Part shown: in pieces, positions 45,846-53,565 of the stretch | Numbering within the stretch: position 1 is the first letter of the stretch | Layout of the letters: each line of letters opens with the position of its first letter | DNA from: Marivirga tractuosa DSM 4126 | GTDB taxonomy: Bacteria; Bacteroidota; Bacteroidia; Cytophagales; Cyclobacteriaceae | Reading direction: 5' to 3' | Length of the DNA stretch: 64,000 nucleotides | Assembly: GCF_000183425.1 (NCBI RefSeq) | Contig: NC_014759.1 | Coordinates: 3,379,001-3,443,000 of the forward strand | Program-made: the position numbers and the translations under genes | Notes under the pieces: generated by a model | What the model saw: only the letters and a program-made list of their open reading frames with translations | Database searches by the model: none | Told to the model about the DNA's origin: nothing

Positions 45846-47108
45846 ATGAAGATTAGATTTTTTATTATGCTGCTCTTTTCAATGTCAATTTTCTTTGACC
45901 TCAATTCTCAGGCTCTAATTGATGATAAAGATACCACATTTATTATCATCGGAGGGGCAGTCCGATTCAATACTATGTACACCATTTATGAAGGAGAAAC
46001 TTTTCCTTTACCAACTGAAAACAGGAATGGTTTCTTTTGGGATACTTGGAGATTTGAAGCAAAAGGCCAGACGAAAAACATAGGGGTTGATTTTGAATAT
46101 CGCTTTTATCCAGGTTTTAATACGCATTTTGTAAAAAAGGCATATTTGTTTCATGATTTTTCCGATAAGCTTCATTTGCAATTAGGGGTAACGCAAGTTC
46201 CGTTTGGGGCATTAGAGTTTTCGGGTAACTCATGGTGGTTTCATATGCCCTACTATTTTGGTTTGGAAGATGACTATGACTCAGGGATTAAATTAAAATG
46301 GCAAAATGAAAATTGGACTTATCATTTTGCTTATTTCTTGATGGCAGAACCTCGGGGCGTGAGTGAACCAGGTTATGGCAGTTTTCCTTCAGCGCGTTAT
46401 TCTTATGATGTAATCCCGGAAGATGGTTATAATGGTAATAAAGAAAGAAATCAGCTAAATGCTCGAGCCGAATATGAAAAAGGTAAGTTCCTGATGGGCT
46501 TTTCAGCTCAGTTTGGTGAAATATATAATTCTAATACTGGCGATAGTTTCAGTCACTGGGCAACAGCCTTTCATTCTCAATATGCTTTGAAAGAAGAAGC
46601 AAAAATCAAATTCCAGTTTACTCACTACGACTATCCTAATAGCTTAGATGATGATGGAAACCCTGTAAATCATGTCAATATGGGAGCGTACGGATTTAAT
46701 ACTTATCAAGTGGCTTCCCAAGCTAGCACTTTTTCACTAGGCTTATCTTATGAATATAAAGTGGATTGGGGACCAATATCAAGTTTGACTTTTTATGATG
46801 ATTATTCTTATATGCATAAATATGGTAGCATTGAAATTTTGGGGAGAGAGTATGAATTTGTAGATTCCCACCAGAATATCCTGGGATTTATGGTGACAGC
46901 AGGGAATACTTATACATTTTTTGATATTGCTTCGGGGATTAATCAGCCTTGGTTGAGCGATTCTTTTGGTGGAAATGCATTGAGTTCTGGAAGAGGAGAA
47001 AATGTAGGGGAAACAGTAGGCGTTACCGAAGAGGGAGCATTAAATCCTCCGCTTCCTGATCCCAGTATCAATACTCGTTTCAATATTAATATTGGTTATT
47101 ATTTCTAA
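45846..47108 (+). CDS. Porin-like outer membrane beta-barrel protein
   Basis: A 420-residue exported protein (signal peptide 1-22, ending LNSQ). The mature chain alternates amphipathic strands with aromatic girdles (NTMYTIYEG, YRFYPGFN, KLHLQLGVTQVPFGALEF, YYFGLEDDYDSGIKLKW) and ends in the classical aromatic INIGYYF. It resembles phosphate-selective or substrate-specific porins of Bacteroidota. It lies 15 bp before a betaine-type transporter and so may admit compatible solutes across the outer membrane. Confidence 0.78.
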   Translation: MKIRFFIMLLFSMSIFFDLNSQALIDDKDTTFIIIGGAVRFNTMYTIYEGETFPLPTENRNGFFWDTWRFEAKGQTKNIGVDFEYRFYPGFNTHFVKKAYLFHDFSDKLHLQLGVTQVPFGALEFSGNSWWFHMPYYFGLEDDYDSGIKLKWQNENWTYHFAYFLMAEPRGVSEPGYGSFPSARYSYDVIPEDGYNGNKERNQLNARAEYEKGKFLMGFSAQFGEIYNSNTGDSFSHWATAFHSQYALKEEAKIKFQFTHYDYPNSLDDDGNPVNHVNMGAYGFNTYQVASQASTFSLGLSYEYKVDWGPISSLTFYDDYSYMHKYGSIEILGREYEFVDSHQNILGFMVTAGNTYTFFDIASGINQPWLSDSFGGNALSSGRGENVGETVGVTEEGALNPPLPDPSINTRFNINIGYYF

Positions 47109-47123
47109 ATAGAAGAAAATACT

Positions 47124-48737
47124 ATGAAGAATAAATTAAGTAAGTACTTTGATGTTCATAAGCCAGTCTTTTGGCCCGCCACAATCTTGATTGTGGTTTT
47201 TATCACAGTCACTTTAATAGTGGGTGAGCCGATGGAAAAAATCTTTGCAGATATCCAAGAAGGGCTATCAAATTATGTAGGATGGTTTTTTGTCCTGGTG
47301 ACAAATTTGTTTTTGATTTTCTGTATTGTTATCGGTTTTAGCAAGTTGGGTAAAATAAAATTAGGAGGAAAAGATGCTAAGCCTGAATTTAGCAGAGGCT
47401 CTTGGTTTGCTATGCTTTTTAGTGCAGGTATGGGTATTGGTATAATTTTCTGGGGTGTAGCAGAACCCATGAATCACTTTCTAAGCCCTCCTCAGGATGT
47501 AGAGAGTCCACGTGAAGCAGCTTCTCTAGCTATGCAATTTAGTTTCCTTCATTGGGGGTTGCATGCTTGGGGAATATATGCTTTAGTAGGATTGTCTTTG
47601 GCATTTTTTGCATTTTCTAGGAAACTACCACTGACAATTCGTTCTGTTTTTTATCCTATTTTAGGAGATAAAATATATGGCTGGATAGGTGATGTGATCG
47701 ATGTTATTGCAGTGCTGGCTACTTTGTTTGGCTTGGCAACTTCTCTTGGATTGGGTGTGAAACAGGTCAACTCAGGTTTGACCTATCTTTTTGATATTCC
47801 GGATACAGTTACTACGCAAGTACTTTTAATTGCTGGGATTACACTTGTGGCTACAATTTCTGTTTTTTCAGGCATTGATAAAGGAGTTAAAAATTTAAGT
47901 GAATTAAATATTAGGATTGGAGCTATATTCCTGATTTTCATAATCGCTGTTGGTCCAACTTTATTTATTTTTGATTCCTACATTCAAAATTTAGGGAATT
48001 ATATTCAGAATTTCTTCAGCATGAGCTTTTGGACGGAATCCTATGCGAATGAAGGTGAAGGTGGTTGGCAAAACGGATGGACAGTTTTTTATTGGGCTTG
48101 GTGGATTAGCTGGTCACCGTTTGTAGGTATGTTTATTGCTCGAGTGTCAAAAGGAAGAACAGTAAAAGAATTTATTACTGGCGTTTTACTTGTCCCGACA
48201 TTACTGACATTTTTATGGATGACCGCTTTTGGTGGCACAGGTATTTGGGTTCAATTAAATGAAATTGCAGATATTGGACCAGAGATTGTAGCCAATGCTT
48301 CTACTAGTTTGTTTGTGTTATTGGAACAATTTCCTTTAACTGGGATCGCTTCTGGGATAGGCGTTATCTTGGTAATTAACTTCTTTGTAACTTCGTCAGA
48401 CAGCGGTTCTTTGGTAATTGATAGTATTACCGCTGGAGGAAAATTAGACGCACCGGTTGGGCAAAGAATCTTCTGGGCTGTTTCGGAAGGTGCAGTCGCT
48501 GCTGTACTTTTAGTAGGCGGAGGATTAACGGCCTTACAGACTGCAGCCATTACTACAGGTTTGCCATTTGCGTTTGTCTTGATTTTGATGATGTTTAGTT
48601 TGTATAAAGGCTTGATGAAAGAGCACGCTCGTAATTTGGCTAAGGATAAAGAAACTGATTTTGAGTCTTATCAAGAGAAATTAAAATCCGTTTTAGGAAA
48701 AAGGAGTGAAAAAGGCACTAAAAAGAAAGAGGGATGA
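47124..48737 (+). CDS. BCCT-family betaine/carnitine/choline transporter
   Basis: A 537-residue inner-membrane secondary transporter with twelve predicted helices. The glycine-rich GMGIGIIFWGVAEP helix and the tryptophan-rich signature FYWAWWISWSPFVGMFIARVSKGRT typical of BCCT proteins are present. The family imports glycine betaine, choline or carnitine, generally with sodium or protons and often in osmotic stress. A charged C-terminal tail (KSVLGKRSEKGTKKKEG) could be osmosensory, as in BetP, which is inference. The stop overlaps the next ATG in ATGA. Confidence 0.93.
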   Translation: MKNKLSKYFDVHKPVFWPATILIVVFITVTLIVGEPMEKIFADIQEGLSNYVGWFFVLVTNLFLIFCIVIGFSKLGKIKLGGKDAKPEFSRGSWFAMLFSAGMGIGIIFWGVAEPMNHFLSPPQDVESPREAASLAMQFSFLHWGLHAWGIYALVGLSLAFFAFSRKLPLTIRSVFYPILGDKIYGWIGDVIDVIAVLATLFGLATSLGLGVKQVNSGLTYLFDIPDTVTTQVLLIAGITLVATISVFSGIDKGVKNLSELNIRIGAIFLIFIIAVGPTLFIFDSYIQNLGNYIQNFFSMSFWTESYANEGEGGWQNGWTVFYWAWWISWSPFVGMFIARVSKGRTVKEFITGVLLVPTLLTFLWMTAFGGTGIWVQLNEIADIGPEIVANASTSLFVLLEQFPLTGIASGIGVILVINFFVTSSDSGSLVIDSITAGGKLDAPVGQRIFWAVSEGAVAAVLLVGGGLTALQTAAITTGLPFAFVLILMMFSLYKGLMKEHARNLAKDKETDFESYQEKLKSVLGKRSEKGTKKKEG

Positions 48738-49591
48738 AGAATGTAATTGTATTTATGGACATGTCCGAAATGGACGATACTGTATTAAAACAAGTTAAAC
48801 AACTTGAGAAAGTATGGGGATTTGACAATATATGTCTGGCTCATTACATAGAACTTCAGGAACTAACCGATGATTTTTCTTCTCAATTTCCTGATTTAGA
48901 TAAGCCATTAGAAGAAATCCTTGAAGATGAAATCACGGAAAAGGCTGCCCAAGTCGGATGGACGCCAGATAACTATACTGTAAAGATTCATAGTAAAGGA
49001 GGTAAAGATGATTTGACTCATTGGATAAATACTAGTGAATACAATCTATGCGTCTTTGGGAAAAAGGTGATCAATCCAGGTTCGGGTATTTTTGCTTCTA
49101 AAATTGCCCGGTTGATAGATAAATCCATTTTGTTTACTACCGAAACTTCACGTCCAAATTTCGATAATGTGATGCTGTGTGTCGATTTCTCATCTTATTC
49201 AAAGAAGGCAGTTAATTTCTTAAACCAGTACATTCCAGATTCGGTATCAAATTTTAGCTTGTTCCATGTTTATAAAGTACCCGCTATTTATTTTCCATTC
49301 GTTAAGCAGAAATCTGAAAAGCTAGTGGAGGAAGAGAGGAAGAAAGCTGTAAAGGCACTGGATCATTTTCGTGAAAAGTACACTAAGCAACCAAAGTCCA
49401 ATGCATGGGTTGAATATGCTAATGACCAGCCCTCAGACAAGGTGATCTATAATTATGCCCGAACGCATTATGTTGATTTAATAGTAGTGGGGATCAAAGG
49501 AAAATCGGATGACGATGACTTATTAATTGGTTCAGTTGCAGAAAAATTGATTCAGCCTGATAGATCAGTGCCGGTCTTGTTAGTGCAATAA
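48734..49591 (+). CDS. Tandem universal stress protein
   Basis: A 285-residue cytosolic protein with two UspA domains. The second ends with the ATP-binding pattern GIKGKSDDDDLLIGSVAEKLI, matching G-2x-G-9x-GS. The first domain is less well conserved in that loop. It overlaps the BCCT gene by four bases, so both are made from one mRNA. In such pairs the Usp protein probably regulates the transporter. No membrane segment is present. Confidence 0.88.
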   Translation: MKNVIVFMDMSEMDDTVLKQVKQLEKVWGFDNICLAHYIELQELTDDFSSQFPDLDKPLEEILEDEITEKAAQVGWTPDNYTVKIHSKGGKDDLTHWINTSEYNLCVFGKKVINPGSGIFASKIARLIDKSILFTTETSRPNFDNVMLCVDFSSYSKKAVNFLNQYIPDSVSNFSLFHVYKVPAIYFPFVKQKSEKLVEEERKKAVKALDHFREKYTKQPKSNAWVEYANDQPSDKVIYNYARTHYVDLIVVGIKGKSDDDDLLIGSVAEKLIQPDRSVPVLLVQ

Positions 49592-49594
49592 ATA

Positions 49595-50701
49595 TTAAGC
49601 CACTTGATATCGCTTCCCGGGCAATGATTTTATAATACCTTGCATTTCAAGATTCAGTAAAATACTGGCTAGCTGATTAAGATTTATTTGGCTTTTTATG
49701 CTCAAAATATCAATTGATAATTCCTTATTGTTTTGAAGCAAGGTATTCATCACGCTTTGCTCTTCTTCATTTAGTGAGGATAAATCAAGAACTTTTTGCT
49801 TGATGGCTGCCTGATTTTCCAATTCCCAATTCATAATATACAAAACATCATCAGCGGTTTCCACCAAATGTGCTTTATGTTGCTTGATGAGTTTGTTACA
49901 ACCTTCTGAATAATTATCACCTATCCTGCCCGGAAAAGCACCAACTTCTCTGTCATAAGAATTTGCCAATTCTGCGGTGATCAAAGCACCACCTTTCTTG
50001 GCAGCTTCCACTACAATTACCAAATCTGCCATGCCGGCTATAATTCTATTTCTGGCAGGGAAATTAAAAGCATCAGGTTTTGCCCCAAAAGATTGTTCAG
50101 ATATAATACCTCCAGATTTCTGCATTTCCATTGCAGTCGATTGATGTGCAGAGGGGTAAATGACATCTATTCCAGAACCCATTACTGCATAAGTAGTGAG
50201 TTGATGCTTTAATGCAGCTCTATGGGCATGAATGTCTATTCCATAAGCTAGACCGCTTAAAATGATAGGTTTTAAAGGACTCAGCTTTTCAATCATTTCC
50301 TCAGTTAGTTTTTTGCCGTAGGGAGTTGCATTTCTAGTGCCGACTACTGCAACGGTGGGCTGTTTTCTGTTGATAGGAAATTGCCCTTTAGTATAAATTA
50401 GAATTGGGGCATCTGGTATTTGCTTTAAGCGAAATGGATAATCTTTGTCTAAATAGCTGATGATTTTTACGCCTTGTTTTTCTGCTTTAGCAAATTCTTG
50501 CTCGGCACAATCAGTGATTTCTCGGCTTGTGATATTATCGATGGTTTTTTGACCAATACCAGGGATTTTCAAAAGTTTGGATTGAGGTAGGTCTAAAACT
50601 GCCTGAGCAGAACCGCAATGGCTTATAAGACTTTTAATAGTAATATTACCTATTTTGGGGATTAAATGCAGGCTTAAAAGTGCCTTTTCCTCTGCATTCA
50701 T
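49595..50701 (-). CDS. dprA: DNA-processing protein DprA
   Basis: A 368-residue cytosolic protein that protects incoming single-stranded DNA and loads RecA in natural transformation. A helix-hairpin-helix segment is near the N-terminus (LKIPGIGQKTIDNI). The Rossmann-like DprA core shows VAVVGTRNATPYG, LSGLAYGIDIHAHRAAL, GSGIDVIYPS, FNFPARNRIIAGM and GGALITAELA. A C-terminal winged helix follows. Length is usual for Bacteroidota. It is downstream of a MerR regulator, with a 27-bp gap. The 3' end is 3 bp from the convergent Usp gene. Confidence 0.95.
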   Translation of the reverse strand: MNAEEKALLSLHLIPKIGNITIKSLISHCGSAQAVLDLPQSKLLKIPGIGQKTIDNITSREITDCAEQEFAKAEKQGVKIISYLDKDYPFRLKQIPDAPILIYTKGQFPINRKQPTVAVVGTRNATPYGKKLTEEMIEKLSPLKPIILSGLAYGIDIHAHRAALKHQLTTYAVMGSGIDVIYPSAHQSTAMEMQKSGGIISEQSFGAKPDAFNFPARNRIIAGMADLVIVVEAAKKGGALITAELANSYDREVGAFPGRIGDNYSEGCNKLIKQHKAHLVETADDVLYIMNWELENQAAIKQKVLDLSSLNEEEQSVMNTLLQNNKELSIDILSIKSQINLNQLASILLNLEMQGIIKSLPGKRYQVA

Positions 50702-50728
50702 ATGGGGTAGTTTTGGTTGTTCTAAATG

Positions 50729-51064
50729 TTATATATTCTCTTTTATCTCGGTTAAAAAATTTCTGATGTTTCTTAGAGAATCGAGCATTTCCATTTTGTC
50801 TCGAACTTCATTTGAATCATTTTTAAGCATATCTTTAGCACCCTGCAATGTGAAGCCTTTCTCTTTCACCAAATGATAAATCAATTTTACATTTTCAATA
50901 TCTTCTTTGGTAAATTGTCTATTGCCCTTTCTGTTCTTCTTAGGTTTGATAATATCAAACTCTCCCTCCCAGAATCGAATCAAAGAGGTGGCAACGTCAA
51001 ATTGTTCGGCTACTTCACCTATGGTGTAGTATTTTTTCTCTATGGTTTTTTCCTTGTATGGCAC
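50729..51064 (-). CDS. MerR-family transcriptional regulator
   Basis: A 111-residue DNA-binding protein beginning at GTG 51064. The helix-turn-helix YYTIGEVAEQFDVATSLIRFWEGEF followed by the wing (PKKNRKGNRQF) and the TKEDIENVKLIYHLVKEKGFTLQGAKDML helices are standard MerR. The short C-terminal helix has no metal-binding cysteine, so this is a HspR/small-MerR type without a known effector. It precedes dprA in the same direction. Confidence 0.9.
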   Translation of the reverse strand: MPYKEKTIEKKYYTIGEVAEQFDVATSLIRFWEGEFDIIKPKKNRKGNRQFTKEDIENVKLIYHLVKEKGFTLQGAKDMLKNDSNEVRDKMEMLDSLRNIRNFLTEIKENI

Positions 51065-51160
51065 AGTCTATTATATGAATTCGATAATTAAATTACTGAA
51101 AAATTTTCACTCATTATTGTAAAAACTACTAGCATTATTATCAATGCCTTAAAAGCCAAT

Positions 51161-52354
51161 TTAAAATTGGTCTTGAATATAGCGAATATTCCCTTCTGGG
51201 TCAATTAAAATCTTGGATTCTGGAAAATCAGCTTCTGTTAATTCTTTTATTTTTTGTGCTGCAGCATGATTTACATCAATTTCAGGCACTCCTGCACCTT
51301 TTTGAACTGCAGAAATAATTCTTCCCTTTACGAAACTTCCATCTTCTGTTATCCAAACTTTTGCAATAGGAGCCAAGCCGTTTGCACCTCTTAAATTAAA
51401 TCTACCGTAAGTGGCGAAGTTTCCTAAACTGTAAGCAATAAACCTATTTTTATAAACTTCTATTGCTCTGGCTACATGCGGTCCATGTCCGAAAATAATA
51501 TCGGCTCCAGCATCTATCATTTCATGAGAAAACTCATAGACATTTCCTCTATTCTCCCCATAGAAATATTCTCTTTCACGCGTTACATGTTGGTACTTCT
51601 TGCCTTCAGCTCCTCCGTGGAAAGACACGATGATAATATCAGATAAACTATCTAAATGTTGAATGATTCCTTTTGCCGCATCTAAATCATTGATGCTTTG
51701 GGTTCCGTTATTGGGGGAGAAAGCCACAAATCCGTATTTGATTCTTTCATGCTCAAAAATCGTGAAAGGCTGTGTTAATTGACCGGCATGATGGATGCCT
51801 AAACTATCTAATACTCGCATGGTGTTTTTCCTGCCTGTTTCCCCAAAATCCCCAGCATGGTTATTGGCTAAGCTCATTAAATCAATGCCGGCATCTACAT
51901 AATGACTAGCTAAATGTTCTGGGCTTCGGAAAATGTAACAAACGGACGGGTCAGAACAACTTTTGGCTTCTCCACCTTCATTTAGGATCACACCTTCTTG
52001 ATTACCGAAAGTTAAATCCGCATCTCTTAAAATATGAGCAACTGATGATAACATGTACTTTCCTGAATCTGGCGGCAAATAGCCTTCATTGGGGAAATTG
52101 GTACCAATCATAATGTCGCCAACTCCAATCACACTAATGGTGTCAGGTGTTTTAGGATGGATTTTAATGGTGACTTCTTCCTGAGTTGGGATAGTATCTT
52201 TAATAACAATCTGAACCGTATCAATTTTCTGTTGAGTACTGTCAACTTCGGCTTGTTTTTTAGTCGAATCGTCCTTTTGTGCTGTTTTTTGCAAAGATTT
52301 ACAGCCTGACAGGATCAAAAGAACAATAAAAAATGTGAAAATTGATTTAGTCAT
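51161..52354 (-). CDS. CapA-family lipoprotein (poly-gamma-glutamate capsule-like metallophosphatase fold)
   Basis: A 397-residue lipoprotein (lipobox LSGC, Cys18) with a charged, Thr/Gln-rich linker. It has a PGA_cap domain at about 73-345: VIGVGDIMIG, FGNQEG, SLANNHAGDFGETG, SFHGGAEG, GHGPHVARAIE and YSLGNFATYG. This calcineurin-like fold appears in capsule polymer proteins, but most Bacteroidota members have unknown substrates. There is no capB or capC nearby. The lipid anchor puts it in the envelope. Confidence 0.85.
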   Translation of the reverse strand: MTKSIFTFFIVLLILSGCKSLQKTAQKDDSTKKQAEVDSTQQKIDTVQIVIKDTIPTQEEVTIKIHPKTPDTISVIGVGDIMIGTNFPNEGYLPPDSGKYMLSSVAHILRDADLTFGNQEGVILNEGGEAKSCSDPSVCYIFRSPEHLASHYVDAGIDLMSLANNHAGDFGETGRKNTMRVLDSLGIHHAGQLTQPFTIFEHERIKYGFVAFSPNNGTQSINDLDAAKGIIQHLDSLSDIIIVSFHGGAEGKKYQHVTREREYFYGENRGNVYEFSHEMIDAGADIIFGHGPHVARAIEVYKNRFIAYSLGNFATYGRFNLRGANGLAPIAKVWITEDGSFVKGRIISAVQKGAGVPEIDVNHAAAQKIKELTEADFPESKILIDPEGNIRYIQDQF

Positions 52355-52366
52355 TATTTATGAGGC

Positions 52367-52394
52367 TAAAAAAAGCAGTCTCTCGACTGCTCTT
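52367..52394 (-). terminator. Terminator of the M23 peptidase gene
   Basis: On the minus strand AGCAGTC, loop GAGA, GACTGCT and a run of T. It lies between the M23 stop at 52421 and the CapA start at 52354, so these genes are probably separate transcripts. Confidence 0.85.
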
Positions 52395-52420
52395 TAATAT
52401 TTTAGATATTTTATTTATGA

Positions 52421-53398
52421 TTACCCTAGGGATTGGTTTTCTCTAGATGACAATTCTAATAGTTTTTCATATTCCTCATCAGATACATCTTGATAGAAAT
52501 AATGAACAGGGTTGATAGGTTTGCCATCTTTATGAATTTCATAATGAAGATGTGGAGCGGTAGAAGTTCCTGTAGTTCCTACGAAACCAATACAATCTCC
52601 TCTTTTTACTTTATCTCCTCTTTTCACATTAAAAGAAGACATATGAGCGTATTTCGTAATGAATCCGTAACCGTGATCTATTATCACTAACTTACCGAAG
52701 CCTCCAAAAGTACTGCTAACTCTAATTACTTCACCATCTCCAGTAGAATAAATTGGAGTTCCACGAGGAGCAGAAAAATCGCAACCTTCATGCATCCGAA
52801 CTACTTTCAAAATAGGATGCATTCTCATACCATATCCTGAAGCTAATCTTTTTAACTCCTTATTAGGGATAGGTTGGATAGCAGGGATAGAAGCCATCAT
52901 TTCTTCTTTATTTTCCGCCAATTCCAAAATCTCATCGTAAGATTTTGTCTGGATATACATTTGCTTTTTCACCTTATCGAGTTCTTGCATCATATCAAGA
53001 ATAAGATTTTCTCTTTCTAGCTCGCTTTCAATGATATTTTTGTATCGCTCAGCACCACCAACTCCTGCAGCTCTAATGCTCGAAGGAATGGGTTCAGCGC
53101 CCATAATGTTTCTATAAACTTCATCATCTCTCTCTTGTAAGGAGGATAAAACCTTTTGAACATTATTCACTTCTTTTTCCATCATTTCATAATAGAATTG
53201 AAGTTCTTTATTTTCTTTTTTAAGTTGAGCCTCTTTTGGAGAATCAAAATATGCGTTATAAACAATGATAATGCCGACAGCCAGAATCAATGATACAGAC
53301 AAAAAGCCCAATAAATTTAAAAATATGTCCCACTTTGATACCTTTACTCGCTCATATCTGCAAGTTTCGGTGTCGTAATAGTATTTAATTCTTGCCAT
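52421..53398 (-). CDS. M23-family peptidoglycan metalloendopeptidase, membrane-anchored
   Basis: A 325-residue protein with a short cytosolic head and one transmembrane helix (about 25-49). A coiled coil (about 55-150) precedes a C-terminal LytM domain (about 180-310). The metal ligands are in HEGCD (His203, Asp207) and HLH (His283, His285), all intact, so it is probably active on peptide cross-links, unlike degenerate NlpD/EnvC types. The coiled coil suggests placement by partner proteins, for example in division or elongation. Confidence 0.92.
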   Translation of the reverse strand: MARIKYYYDTETCRYERVKVSKWDIFLNLLGFLSVSLILAVGIIIVYNAYFDSPKEAQLKKENKELQFYYEMMEKEVNNVQKVLSSLQERDDEVYRNIMGAEPIPSSIRAAGVGGAERYKNIIESELERENLILDMMQELDKVKKQMYIQTKSYDEILELAENKEEMMASIPAIQPIPNKELKRLASGYGMRMHPILKVVRMHEGCDFSAPRGTPIYSTGDGEVIRVSSTFGGFGKLVIIDHGYGFITKYAHMSSFNVKRGDKVKRGDCIGFVGTTGTSTAPHLHYEIHKDGKPINPVHYFYQDVSDEEYEKLLELSSRENQSLG

Positions 53399-53565
53399 TC
53401 CGTTTTAGACTCGTTAAAAACTTCTAATTTTGTACTCGGATTCTTTAATCCGCAAAATTGCACAAAGGTTCATCAAAAATCAAATTTTTTGATAAATCTC
53501 ATTGATAAAGGCAAATATAAACAAATATTTTTAAAGTAAAACATTAAATACAAATACTTTACTCC

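Noticed and set aside
53428..53457. Hairpin CGGATT/AATCCG between the M23 and alaS genes
   Set aside because: Short, bulged and in the 5' regions of both divergent genes; it is not a terminator and there is too little to call an operator.
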